DNA from: a virus | DNA: 33,692 nt | IMG/VR virus record: IMGVR_UViG_3300046796_000315 | Span: 1 to 33,692 of that record | Strand: one strand, 5' to 3' | Shown here: one piece after another, positions 20,243-28,163 of the stretch | How positions within the stretch are numbered: the first letter of the stretch is position 1 | Layout of the letters: every line of letters begins with the position of its first letter | The notes under the pieces: generated by a model | What the model saw: the letters and a program-made list of their open reading frames with translations, nothing else | Database searches by the model: none | What the model was told of the DNA's origin: nothing | Translations under genes and position numbers: made by a program

Positions 20243-21030
20243 CTCCGTTTGAAGGATGGGTCGACGGCATCCCTCCACGCCACTGGGTTCGCTTGCTTGC
20301 GATGGACGTCGGAGGCGCCACAGCGAATAATCTCGAGTGGGCAGCGATCTGTCCCGACACGCAGTCGCTCGTCTTCTACGACGAAGTGAACAAGGTCACG
20401 ACCGACATGCGCGAGGTTGCTGAACTGTCCCTGCCGAAGATGAAGCCGGAGGGAGAGGAAGGCGACTACAACTTCCTCGCGAAGGTTGGTGACTACGAAA
20501 ACAGAATCGCCCTGGCAGACATGGGCCGGTACGGCATCGACTTCTCGAACGCGGTCAAGCACAACAAGACCGTCAGCGCCGGCCGCTTGTCCGGATACCT
20601 TCACCCGAATCCGCGGAGGCCCTTCCCCCTCTGGCACCCACGCGCCGGAGAAATGGGCGCGCCGCTGATGTACACCACGCCGCGGTGCAAGCATCTCAAC
20701 AGTGAGATCCCGCAGCAGAAGTGGAAGGTTCAGCCGGGAGTGAAGAACAGCGAAGGCACGTCGATGAAGGACGAGCTCGACCGCACGGTCAAGCATGACG
20801 CGGTTGACTGCGCGCTCTACATCGTGCGACTATTACCTGCCCCGGCAACGGTCACCATTCCGAAAGTGAAAGTGGCGACCGCTGAAATGAGTCTGCAAAG
20901 CAAACTGTATTGGGCAGAAGTGAAGCGGAAGAAGGACGAGAAATCCGGCGTCAACTTCCGAAAAGCGTATAGCCCAGGGCATCAAGGAGGCAATGATCAA
21001 TGGAAATCATTATTGGGATTCTCGCTGTAA
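20239..21030 (+). CDS. terL: large terminase, nuclease part (263 aa)
   Basis: The ORF begins at an ATGA overlap with the ATPase ORF and contains the RNase H-like nuclease that cuts concatemers. LLAMDVGG at about 18-25 gives the first Asp, ALADMGRYG gives the second acidic segment, and KHDAVDCALYIV gives the third. The first residues (TPFEGWVDGIPPRHW) are the linker that normally joins the two domains. There is no Shine-Dalgarno sequence before its ATG, so reinitiation after the first stop, a -1 frameshift or a one-base sequence error must explain how it is made. No canonical slippery heptamer is present. Confidence 0.85.
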   Translation: MTPFEGWVDGIPPRHWVRLLAMDVGGATANNLEWAAICPDTQSLVFYDEVNKVTTDMREVAELSLPKMKPEGEEGDYNFLAKVGDYENRIALADMGRYGIDFSNAVKHNKTVSAGRLSGYLHPNPRRPFPLWHPRAGEMGAPLMYTTPRCKHLNSEIPQQKWKVQPGVKNSEGTSMKDELDRTVKHDAVDCALYIVRLLPAPATVTIPKVKVATAEMSLQSKLYWAEVKRKKDEKSGVNFRKAYSPGHQGGNDQWKSLLGFSL

Positions 21031-21215
21031 TCGTCGTCGTGCAGGAGTGGAGGATCCACAAGCTGTATGGGCGGATGATGTTTCAAGCGAACGTCCCGCA
21101 GTACTTAGGACCAGTGCGGACGACAGCACCGGTGGCTGTATCAACCACAATCCCCGATCCACCAGAGAAGATCGAGACGCGAAGAAAAATCGCAACGGTC
21201 AAGATTCCGGAGTAA
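21000..21215 (+). CDS. small membrane protein of the lysis region (71 aa)
   Basis: One N-terminal transmembrane helix (MEIIIGILAVIVVV) is followed by a positively charged segment and a Pro/Thr-rich tail. AAGGAGG lies 9 nt upstream of the ATG, inside the end of the terminase. Placed directly before holin and endolysin, it may be an antiholin, spanin-like or other lysis accessory protein. The tail lacks a clear coiled coil, so a classical inner spanin is not well supported. Confidence 0.6.
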   Translation: MEIIIGILAVIVVVQEWRIHKLYGRMMFQANVPQYLGPVRTTAPVAVSTTIPDPPEKIETRRKIATVKIPE

Positions 21216-21224
21216 ACTATTCAC

Positions 21225-21668
21225 ATGGGACTTACAGACTTTATCAGCGGGCTCTTGAAACCCGCTTCAGACATCATCGACGAACTTCACACGAGTGAGG
21301 ACGAGAAGCTTGCGGCCAAGGCCAAGCTCCTGACGATCCACGTTCAGGCGGCATCCGCTGCGCTCGACTACGAAAAACAACTGGCGATCGAACAAGGCGA
21401 GACAGTCCGCGCAGAGGCCAAAGGCGAATCCTGGATCCAGCGATCTTGGCGCCCGCTGACGATGCTGATGTTCGCATCGATCATCGGGTTCAACTATCTG
21501 GTCGTGCCAATCGCCGGGATGTTCAGCAGGAACATCGTTGTGCTGGTATTGCCTGTTGATCTTTGGGATCTGCTGAAGATCGGCATCGGTGGTTATATCG
21601 CCGGCCGCTCGGCAGAGAAGATTGTTCCAACAATCGTGAGCGCATTTAAAACAAAGGATCTAACATGA
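21225..21668 (+). CDS. holin of the 3TM/GTA-holin type (147 aa)
   Basis: A charged amphipathic N-terminal half ends in the family hallmark ESWIQRSWRPLTMLMF. Hydrophobic segments follow at about residues 78-98 and 103-126 and a Lys-rich end. This matches the 3TM holin family found in gene transfer agents and many phages, which makes membrane lesions that release or activate the endolysin. It overlaps the endolysin start by 4 nt. Upstream, TAAACT ends 6 nt before the ATG; a weak GGAG lies 12 nt away. Confidence 0.85.
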   Translation: MGLTDFISGLLKPASDIIDELHTSEDEKLAAKAKLLTIHVQAASAALDYEKQLAIEQGETVRAEAKGESWIQRSWRPLTMLMFASIIGFNYLVVPIAGMFSRNIVVLVLPVDLWDLLKIGIGGYIAGRSAEKIVPTIVSAFKTKDLT

Positions 21669-22087
21669 ACGACGAAAAGTTAAACGCACTGATTCAGGAG
21701 CATGAGGGCCTGCGCCTCCGGGCGTATCAGGACAGCGTCGGGGTATGGACAATCGGCTACGGCACGAATCTGCAGGAGCTCGTCATTGACCAGCCCACCG
21801 CGGCGAAGTTTCTGGAGGTTGGGATCTTCAGCGCGCGTGTTGCCGCAAAGATGTTTCCCCAGTGGCATTTCCTCGACACAGATGCCCGCCAGAACGCGTT
21901 CGTTGAATTGGTGTACAACATTGGCCCGAACCGCCTGGCGTTCTTCAAGAAGGCCCTCGAGGCGATCAGCAGGCAGGATTGGGTGACTGTCGGGAAAGAG
22001 TTACTCAATTCGAAGTGGGCGACTCAGGTGGGCCAGAGAGCGCTTACGCTGATCGCGATGTTCCAGACCGGCGAGTTTCAGAAGTAG
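21665..22087 (+). CDS. endolysin, T4-lysozyme type (GH24)
   Basis: The 140-residue enzyme has the GH24 active site: Glu14 in HEGLRLRAY, Asp23 in YQDSVG and Thr29 in the WTIGYGTN segment. The C-terminal half has the usual helical lobe (ARQNAFVELVYNIG). It would cut the MurNAc-GlcNAc bonds of peptidoglycan. No signal peptide is present, so it needs the adjacent holin. Its end overlaps by 10 bp the end of the JAMM gene on the other strand. Confidence 0.92.
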   Translation: MNDEKLNALIQEHEGLRLRAYQDSVGVWTIGYGTNLQELVIDQPTAAKFLEVGIFSARVAAKMFPQWHFLDTDARQNAFVELVYNIGPNRLAFFKKALEAISRQDWVTVGKELLNSKWATQVGQRALTLIAMFQTGEFQK

Positions 22088-22500
22088 GTAACCTTTGGGA
22101 TTGGGTTGGGGATATACCAATGCACATCCGTTCGATGACCGTCACTATCGACAAAGACAACTCCGCAGACAGCCTCGCCCCACTTGAGCGCGGAGCGGAT
22201 GTCGGACTTGGACAGGTGCCAGCATACCGGATCCGCGGTAGTGTCGCAATGGCTATGGATAGTTCCGATCCAATCTTCGTCCTTTCGCAGGGCAGCACGC
22301 TTGGATCGATAGATATCCGGTTCGTCAATCTCAATGCTGTGGCTCTTTGCGATGTGAACGACTGGAGCTATCTTCGTAATGAGAACGTCTCCTTCTGGCG
22401 AACGAGTCCCATAGAGAGCCGCGAAATGCTCGTTGGGGAACATGGCACGGCATTCCTTCCGGAAGGCTCGTAAAAGTTTGCGACTGCAGTGAATGATCAT
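22078..22500 (-). CDS. JAMM/MPN (JAB) domain metalloprotease, antisense (140 aa)
   Basis: The protein carries the JAMM zinc-protease residues in order: Glu24 in PNEHFAALYG, His82 and His84 in IHSH, then Ser97 and Asp100 in LSKSD. The loop between the second His and the Asp is about five residues longer than the common H-x-H-x10-D spacing. Length is that of a single MPN domain. Lambda-like phages have a JAB domain in a tail protein joined to NlpC/P60, but this one stands alone on the opposite strand between endolysin and portal. Isopeptide or peptide cleavage is known for the family; the target here is unknown. It is coupled by ATGA to a 20-residue leader. Confidence 0.8.
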   Translation of the reverse strand: MIIHCSRKLLRAFRKECRAMFPNEHFAALYGTRSPEGDVLITKIAPVVHIAKSHSIEIDEPDIYRSKRAALRKDEDWIGTIHSHCDTTADPVCWHLSKSDIRSALKWGEAVCGVVFVDSDGHRTDVHWYIPNPIPKVTYF

Positions 22501-22559
22501 GCTGCTACCAAATCGTGATCGGGGAACCACCGTAACCAAAAGTCAACAAAGAATCTCAT
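22497..22559 (-). CDS. 20-residue leader peptide before the JAMM gene
   Basis: A GGAGG site lies 6 nt in front of the ATG. The peptide MRFFVDFWLRWFPDHDLVAA ends in an ATGA overlap with the JAMM start, which itself lacks a good ribosome site. This arrangement suggests that translation of the leader loads ribosomes for the protease gene. The peptide is aromatic-rich and hydrophobic. It may have no function of its own. Confidence 0.5.
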   Translation of the reverse strand: MRFFVDFWLRWFPDHDLVAA

Positions 22560-22574
22560 TTCAGCCTCCAGAGG

Positions 22575-22587
22575 AAGTATAATACTT
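22575..22587. promoter_or_regulatory. bidirectional -10 palindrome AAGTAT-A-ATACTT
   Basis: This 13-bp inverted repeat lies in the 30 bp between the divergent portal and leader/JAMM starts. On the plus strand it holds TATAAT (22578-22583), ending 6 nt before the portal ATG. On the minus strand it gives TATTAT/TATACT. No clear -35 is seen on the plus side. Confidence 0.45.
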
Positions 22588-22589
22588 TT

Positions 22590-24803
22590 ATGGCAGCGAA
22601 CGCAATCCAGAACAAACGAGGCGTCCCCGGAAAAAAGATCTACGAGAACAAGCCGCCCTCGGATCAGTTTGCCGGGATGGACCTGAAGGAAAAGCTCAGA
22701 TCCGTAGTGGCTTACGTCCGCACATGTGATCGCGAACAGCGCATCCGTCGGAACACCGTCTTCTATCTGATGGCACTTTATTATCAGGGGTACCAGAATG
22801 TTGAACTCAGCCCGGGCACGTCTACGTTCGATATTTACGAGCGTGATGACTTCTACGTCGAAAACCAGTTTCGGCATCACGTCGATGCAGTGGTCAACTC
22901 CATCTCCAAAAACGAAGGAGACATCGTTATTCGACCGGCCTCGTCGAACCCGAAGGACATTACGAAAGCTCGCGTGGCAGGCCCGATTCTCGACATGCAG
23001 AAAGCGACCATCGGTTACCCCAGAGTCCGCGATCTGAAGAATCTGTACAAGGCCCTGTTCGGCAATGCGTTCATTTTCGTTGACTATATCCGCGACAAGA
23101 AGTACGGTTCTATCGTCACGCCGAAATTTGAATATCAGGAGATTCCAGATGAGCTCGACCCAACTGCTGAGCCATACATGTCAAAAGTGCCTGCGGGGGT
23201 TTCTAGCATCAACAAAGGCCGCGAAGTGTCCGTGGTGTGCTCTCCGCTCGAAATCGGAGTCCGCTCGGATACTAAAGGATTCGAGAACCTCCCGTGGCTC
23301 CAATGGATCTCTCGTCAAGACAATGAAGTTCTTAACTACATGTACCCTGGACTCGGAGCTTCCGGAGGATCCTCTGCTGTCGATGATGACCTCTCCCAGC
23401 AATACCTCGATGTACTTGCTCAACTGCCCGGATCTGTACTTGGGGACGCCGAAGCGATCAACATTGGAAACGCTCAAGTCAAAAAGTCCGAGTACGGAAG
23501 AACGTGGCTCGAGCCCTGCATGTTCGCTAACGATTCAGAGTTACTGCGACTCTTCCCAACTGGCGTCCATGTTGCAACGGTCAATGGGCAAGTGGTCGAC
23601 TACTATGAAGAAAGCCTTTTCGACCGGTGGACGCACGAAGTCCTGATCCCTGTGCCCCATTCGCTTTTAGGCGACGGGCTTTATGACGCTCTGCTTCTGC
23701 AGGACATCATCAACGAAGCAAATTCTCTGATCCTCCAGCACGTCCGGTATTCCACGGTCGGCCACAACGTCTACGATTCGACGATGATCGATCCGAAGGA
23801 CATCGTCAACGATCCGAAGAACGGATGGGTGCCAGCGAAGCCGGGACTCGAGAAGAAAATCAGCGAGTCCGTTTACCCAGTACATCCGCAGCAGCTGAGC
23901 GGCGACGTGCCGCAGTGGCTGGCCGCGAAGCTCGGATCCATGCAGGACATGACGAGCGCATACGATTCCTCCGTCGGCAAGAGTCTTGGGGCCAACACGC
24001 CGTATTCACAGAGCGTGTTCCTCAACGAACGGGCCCAGAGCCGATGGCAGGGATCGCTCTCTTACAACAGACCAGAGATGGTCAGATTCCATCAACAGCT
24101 GCTCAAGATCGCGCAGACCGAATGGCTCGAGGGCCGCAGCAATGCGATCATCGCGAACACCGGTGCGTGGAGCTTCCAGGAATTCCAACAGGCCGATCTC
24201 GATGGAGAAATCGATATCAGCTTTAGCAATGCCGATATGGCGCCGAAGAGTCGATCGGACCAGATTCAAGCTTTGACGATGCTCGGCACAATGATGCCGC
24301 TGATCGCTGCGCTGCCACCGAAGCAGAAACTTCGCGTGGAAGAAATTCTCGGATTGCCGCCTGACGCGAATCCGACAAGCACGCAGCTGTCACGCGCGTA
24401 TCGTCAGATCGATCGCATCACGAACGGAGAGGTTGTCACGCCCCTACCTGGCGTTGACGATCCAAACCTGCAGGCGCCGGTGCTTGTCGACTTCCTCGCC
24501 AGTGAGGACGGGGAGTCTCTCGCATTGTCGGATCCGCAGACGTTCTCCAATGTGTACACATATTGGGCCGCTCTGATGCACATGCTTCAGATGCAGCAAG
24601 GATTCGTACAGCCGGGGCCGAATGGCCCACAACAGCCGCAGCAGGCCAACGGTGGCCCACAAGCGGGAGCGCCGGGGAAACCCCCGGGCGGTCAGCCGGG
24701 ACAGCAGGGTGGAGGGCCTAAAGGCGGGCCGGGATCACCGACTCAGCCGCAGGCTCAGGCACCGTCGCAGCCCGCACCACCTGTCGCTCCGCCGGCCGCG
24801 TAA
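22590..24803 (+). CDS. portal protein (737 aa)
   Basis: The size, position between terminase and scaffold, and overall pattern fit a podovirus-type portal. It has a helical N-terminal wing, LDMQKATIGYPRVRDLKNLYKALFGNAF (cut here to FGNAFIFVDY), a long central alpha/beta region and a helical stem around residues 520-590. The last 75 or so residues are a Pro/Gly/Gln-rich disordered tail. The portal ring forms the DNA entry vertex and docks the terminase and tail adaptor. A GAGGAAG lies too far (12-14 nt) for good initiation, so a leaderless start is possible. Confidence 0.85.
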   Translation: MAANAIQNKRGVPGKKIYENKPPSDQFAGMDLKEKLRSVVAYVRTCDREQRIRRNTVFYLMALYYQGYQNVELSPGTSTFDIYERDDFYVENQFRHHVDAVVNSISKNEGDIVIRPASSNPKDITKARVAGPILDMQKATIGYPRVRDLKNLYKALFGNAFIFVDYIRDKKYGSIVTPKFEYQEIPDELDPTAEPYMSKVPAGVSSINKGREVSVVCSPLEIGVRSDTKGFENLPWLQWISRQDNEVLNYMYPGLGASGGSSAVDDDLSQQYLDVLAQLPGSVLGDAEAINIGNAQVKKSEYGRTWLEPCMFANDSELLRLFPTGVHVATVNGQVVDYYEESLFDRWTHEVLIPVPHSLLGDGLYDALLLQDIINEANSLILQHVRYSTVGHNVYDSTMIDPKDIVNDPKNGWVPAKPGLEKKISESVYPVHPQQLSGDVPQWLAAKLGSMQDMTSAYDSSVGKSLGANTPYSQSVFLNERAQSRWQGSLSYNRPEMVRFHQQLLKIAQTEWLEGRSNAIIANTGAWSFQEFQQADLDGEIDISFSNADMAPKSRSDQIQALTMLGTMMPLIAALPPKQKLRVEEILGLPPDANPTSTQLSRAYRQIDRITNGEVVTPLPGVDDPNLQAPVLVDFLASEDGESLALSDPQTFSNVYTYWAALMHMLQMQQGFVQPGPNGPQQPQQANGGPQAGAPGKPPGGQPGQQGGGPKGGPGSPTQPQAQAPSQPAPPVAPPAA

Positions 24804-24811
24804 AGCTGTGC

Positions 24812-24817
24812 TATGAT
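24812..24817 (+). promoter_or_regulatory. extended -10 candidate (TGCTATGAT)
   Basis: TATGAT with TGC upstream lies in the 54-bp gap before the scaffold gene, leaving a leader of about 35 nt that contains GAGGAGG. No -35 is evident. Confidence 0.35.
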
Positions 24818-24857
24818 TTTTTGAGAGGACAAACATTTCTGAGGAGGCAAACAATTT

Positions 24858-25877
24858 ATGGAAAATGAAACACCGACACTAGATCAAACTATGGACGCAG
24901 ATCTCGAGGCATTGCTGGGTCCATCCGATAAATCAAAACCTGCAGCGCCCGCTGCAGCAGCTGGCAAGTCCAGCGAAACTCCGGAGAAGGTTGCCTCCCC
25001 TTCACCGGAGGAAACAGGCGACGAGGATCCCCTGCTGAAGGCTCTCGAGTCTCTCGATGAAGAGGACGGCGAGAAAAAGGAAGCCGGTGAGGAAGGCGAC
25101 GAAGAAGCGAAGCCGAATCTCTCCAGCGACCAGCAGGCGGTCCTCGAAGCCATTCCCGATATCGAGACGGCAACCAATCTTTACAGCGTTGTTCGAAACT
25201 ACAACACTTTCACAACCGCCCTGGCGGAAGGGAAATTTGAAGACGTTGAGAGTATGCTTGCGGACTGGAATCCTGACGTCATCGAAAAATGGACGGAGTA
25301 CATCTACAAAAAGCACGGCGAATCGTTCGTCGATCGCTTCATCAATGAGAACGATCCGAATGCTCCGAAGGAGAACAAGGACATCGTCGCGTTGAGGAAG
25401 ACGGTCACGGCGTTGCAGGAAGCGATCAGCGAAAAGAAAAAGACGAACGTTCAGCAGACCGAAGCGGAGAAACAGCAATCTTCGTTTCAGGCTTACAACA
25501 AGACCGTTGACGCTTGGTTCGATAAGATCGAATTCAGCAAGAACGACCGGCGTTGGGTGACCGCTGATCTCAATCAGCGAATCGCCGCGGATCCAAAGGT
25601 TCTCGCTGCAATCAAGGGTGGAGATCCGAAGGCTGCGAAGGCTCTGTTCAAAACAGCCTGCAGAGACTACATCAACCGGGATAAGGAAGTCTCGGAAGAC
25701 ACAACGAAGAAGATCACTGTGCAGTCGAAGAAGAAATTGCCGATGGGCGGCGGCGCCAGTGAAGTCGTGGGAGAAGTGCCCGACGACATCAGAGCAGTGA
25801 AGAAGGGCGAGGAAGACAAGTGGCTCGACAAGGCTCTGACAGGATTCCTCGGGAAGGTACTCGGCGGCAAAAAGTAA
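24858..25877 (+). CDS. capsid scaffold protein (339 aa)
   Basis: The N-terminal 90 residues are acidic and Ala/Pro/Glu-rich (GDEDPLLKALESLDEEDG). Helical parts follow with a coiled-coil-like segment around 175-215, and the C-terminus is basic (residues 295-339, ending GKVLGGKK). This acidic-helical-basic order between portal and major capsid is characteristic of phage scaffolding proteins, whose basic end contacts the capsid. No protease domain is seen. GAGGAGG lies about 11 nt upstream of the start. Confidence 0.8.
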   Translation: MENETPTLDQTMDADLEALLGPSDKSKPAAPAAAAGKSSETPEKVASPSPEETGDEDPLLKALESLDEEDGEKKEAGEEGDEEAKPNLSSDQQAVLEAIPDIETATNLYSVVRNYNTFTTALAEGKFEDVESMLADWNPDVIEKWTEYIYKKHGESFVDRFINENDPNAPKENKDIVALRKTVTALQEAISEKKKTNVQQTEAEKQQSSFQAYNKTVDAWFDKIEFSKNDRRWVTADLNQRIAADPKVLAAIKGGDPKAAKALFKTACRDYINRDKEVSEDTTKKITVQSKKKLPMGGGASEVVGEVPDDIRAVKKGEEDKWLDKALTGFLGKVLGGKK

Positions 25878-25879
25878 TA

Positions 25880-25933
25880 TTCACAGTCGCTGTGAAGAAG
25901 GCTCCGATCGTGAAGATCGGGGCCTTTTCTTTT
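25880..25933 (+). terminator. rho-independent terminator after the scaffold gene, with an extra hairpin
   Basis: A first hairpin (TTCACAG-TCG-CTGTGAA, 25880-25896) is followed at 25898-25926 by a 12-bp stem (AAGGCTCCGATC/GATCGGGGCCTT, one G-T pair) and TTTTCTTTT. It ends at the stop codon of the antisense HNH gene, so it may also slow leftward transcription. Confidence 0.85.
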
Positions 25934-26393
25934 ACCGCTCCAAGTAATCAGCTAGTGCGCGAAGTGTGATCGGGCTATCGAAGGCATGGCCGATAACGAG
26001 ATTGCACCAGTTGCAGAGTATTCCCCGGATCTTTCCAGATGCATGATCATGATCGATGCGCGCCTTTGTTTGTGAGTTGCAAACCTCACAGCCCTTCTCC
26101 CGTCGCTCAAATAATTTCTCCGCTTCAGCGAGGGTGACCTTATAGTTTTTTCGAATCTGATAAATTGAATGGCGCTTCGGATTTGCTTTTCGATATTTTT
26201 TCCCGCGCTCGCGATTCCCCTCCGGGTTAGCTGCAGCCCATGCTCGATAGCGCGCTGTTCGATCCATCTTGAACTTCGGATCCTTCTTTTTCTTTTCGTA
26301 GTACTTTCGCGACGACGCTTGCCTACTTTCTCTGTTTTCTTTCTGCCACTGATTGCGATACTCACGCGCTCTGTCTTTATCTTTGAAAGCCAT
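25932..26393 (-). CDS. Endonuclease VII-type HNH nuclease, copy 4 (antisense)
   Basis: The 153-residue protein has about 100 residues of Lys/Arg-rich helix. The HNH core follows: Cys102/Cys105 (CEVC), IDHDH at 113-117, RGILC with Cys127/Cys130, and the final LRALADYLER. GGAGGG lies just before the ATG. It is placed between a terminator and the capsid promoter, opposite to all surrounding genes, and its DNA looks more AT-rich than theirs. These are signs of a later insertion, as expected for a homing nuclease. Confidence 0.85.
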   Translation of the reverse strand: MAFKDKDRAREYRNQWQKENRESRQASSRKYYEKKKKDPKFKMDRTARYRAWAAANPEGNRERGKKYRKANPKRHSIYQIRKNYKVTLAEAEKLFERREKGCEVCNSQTKARIDHDHASGKIRGILCNWCNLVIGHAFDSPITLRALADYLER

Positions 26394-26461
26394 CTATCCC
26401 TCCTCGTTACAAAACAATATTACTACCCTAAAAATCAAAGATCAATATTTTTCTTTTTAGC

Positions 26462-26494
26462 TTGACAACTTGTTTTGAAATAGTGTGGTACGAT
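26462..26494 (+). promoter_or_regulatory. candidate capsid promoter
   Basis: A perfect TTGACA (26462-26467) is followed after 21 bp by TACGAT (26489-26494) with extended TGG. The spacer is longer than usual, so the extended -10 may do most of the work. Transcription would start near 26501, giving a leader of about 72 nt. Confidence 0.45.
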
Positions 26495-26504
26495 TTCTGT
26501 AGAT

Positions 26505-26553
26505 CAGAAATTCTTCTGCATTGCAAGAGAATTCTGAAATTGGGCTGCGGCCC
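26505..26553 (+). ncRNA. structured leader of the capsid mRNA
   Basis: Two hairpins fill the leader. One is an imperfect stem between CAGAAATTCTTCTGC and GCAAGAGAATTCTG (26505-26536); the other is GGGC-TGCG-GCCC (26542-26553). The ribosome site AAGGAAA follows. They could protect the abundant capsid mRNA from decay; no known riboswitch is recognised. Confidence 0.4.
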
Positions 26554-26572
26554 TGACACAAGGAAATACAAA

Positions 26573-27799
26573 ATGGCTCTGGGAGATTTAACCGTTGCAA
26601 ACGGTGTGGTTAAGATCGTAGGGGGAAAACTTACGAAGCAGTACGAAGAGAGCGCGCTGCTCCACAATCGTCTTCAGAAGGGGAAGGGAACCAAGATCGG
26701 TGATCGTGGTATCGAAATTCCCACCCACCTGTCCGGTAACTACAATCACAAGTTCATGACTGACGGTGGAGAATTCCCCGTCGGCGGAAGCAACCTGGTG
26801 AAACGCGCGTCGGTCTATTTCAAGAACCTCGCGGGTGCTGTGCGACTTTCCGGTGCTGCGATCGACTCGATCCAGTCCGGTGACGTTGCCTACATCAAGG
26901 ATTGGCTCCAGTTCAACCTTGACGAATCGATGGGAGCCATCTACAAGATGGGGAACATCTACGCTCATGGTAAGGGCGACGGTCGCTTGGCGACGATCTC
27001 TGCTGGTGCGAACTCCGCAACACAGACGGTCAACAACAACGACAAAAACCGATTCCTGAAAGACGGTCTGAAGATCGACAGCGTGACTCCCGCCACTGGC
27101 GTGGTCACTGCAGCCGGCGCCGAAATTCTGAATCACGCCGCGTCCAGCACCACGTTCACGACTGTTGCTGCGATGACGACCACAGTCACCAGCGACATCA
27201 TCGTCGCCAGTGGGTCTTTCAATCTGGCAATCACGGGATTGAAGGCGATCATCGACGACACGACCAACGCCGCGGTGACCTTCCAAGGTCTGAGCCGCAG
27301 CACGTATCCTGCCTATCGCGCGTTCCGCGTCGACGCAGGGTCCACCGGCCTCGACGTCAGCTATCTGCGACGGGCTCTGGGCGCCGGTATCCACATCAAC
27401 GTCGGTGAACTGAACCGTGACGCTCTCGAGATCTGGCTGCACCCTGCACAGACCGCTGCGTATTCCGCCCTGGGCTGGAATCTGCGAAGGTTTGACGGCA
27501 AGAGCAAGTCCATCGATCTGGGCTTCACCGTGTACGAGTATGAAGGAATCGGAATGGTCGAGGATGTCGACTGCGACAAGGACCGTATCGATTTCATTGA
27601 CTTCTCAACGATGGCGAAGTATATTGCCAAGGACTTTGGTTGGGACAACAAGACGGGCTCGATCCTGCGACAGGTAGTCGGAACTTCCGCCTACAAAGAC
27701 CAGTACGAAGCGTATCTCACGGCGCGATTCAACTATGGTTGCACTCGCCCCAACAAGAACGCCTTCATCGACGGGCTGTCTATCCCGACCGGATTCTAA
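26573..27799 (+). CDS. major capsid protein, HK97-like (408 aa)
   Basis: The ATG at 26573 with AAGGAAATACAAA in front is chosen; the 37 codons before it lie over the promoter and leader. The protein follows the scaffold and has the usual capsid outline. The N-terminal arm is followed by a region with IEIPTHLSGNYNHKFMTDGG. A long helix-containing P-domain comes around residues 85-125, then an Ala/Thr/Val-rich part that may be an inserted or A-domain segment (about 180-240). The C-terminus is conserved-looking (YEAYLTARFNYGCTRPNKNAF). It would form the icosahedral shell. Confidence 0.85.
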   Translation: MALGDLTVANGVVKIVGGKLTKQYEESALLHNRLQKGKGTKIGDRGIEIPTHLSGNYNHKFMTDGGEFPVGGSNLVKRASVYFKNLAGAVRLSGAAIDSIQSGDVAYIKDWLQFNLDESMGAIYKMGNIYAHGKGDGRLATISAGANSATQTVNNNDKNRFLKDGLKIDSVTPATGVVTAAGAEILNHAASSTTFTTVAAMTTTVTSDIIVASGSFNLAITGLKAIIDDTTNAAVTFQGLSRSTYPAYRAFRVDAGSTGLDVSYLRRALGAGIHINVGELNRDALEIWLHPAQTAAYSALGWNLRRFDGKSKSIDLGFTVYEYEGIGMVEDVDCDKDRIDFIDFSTMAKYIAKDFGWDNKTGSILRQVVGTSAYKDQYEAYLTARFNYGCTRPNKNAFIDGLSIPTGF

Positions 27800-27809
27800 G
27801 GAGGATACG

Positions 27810-28163
27810 ATGGGACTGAATAAAGCAAGGGGCCAGTCTGAAGCAAATCAGCTGGTCAAGTTCAAAATTCTCGATACCGGTGGGACGCCCACCATCGTCA
27901 ATGTCTCCCCGCTGGCAGCAGCGGGGGACATTACGATCACCGACACTGGTGTTGGTATCTACGATGTCGTGATCAAGAACTTTCAGGGCCAGCAACAGGT
28001 CGTGAATGTTCAGGCAACCGCGTACGTCATCGGCAACTTCTGTAACGTTACGGCCCGCAGCTACTCCGGTGCGGATCTTTCGCTGACGATCAAAACGGGA
28101 ACAGCTGCGACGGACTTCACCGCCGCGGATAGCTCGGTTGACGTCGCAGTGGAGGCCTTCTAA
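27810..28163 (+). CDS. probable head decoration protein (117 aa)
   Basis: AAGGAGG lies 6 nt before the ATG at 27810, which is therefore preferred to a longer frame entering the capsid gene. The protein is beta-rich (FKILDTGGTPTIVNVSP, GVGIYDVVIKNF) and low in charge. Position directly after the capsid suggests a decoration or cement protein. It is coupled by TAATG to the next gene. No named family is recognised. Confidence 0.65.
   Translation: MGLNKARGQSEANQLVKFKILDTGGTPTIVNVSPLAAAGDITITDTGVGIYDVVIKNFQGQQQVVNVQATAYVIGNFCNVTARSYSGADLSLTIKTGTAATDFTAADSSVDVAVEAF

Noticed and set aside
20228-20245. Classical -1 slippery heptamer at the terminase break
   Set aside because: The in-frame codons ATT TTA are preceded by C, so the X-XXY-YYZ pattern is not met; reinitiation or a sequence error fits better.
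26588-27442. Minus-strand frame of 284 codons opposite the capsid gene
   Set aside because: The capsid gene on the plus strand has the promoter, ribosome site and position expected; the antisense frame is a composition effect.
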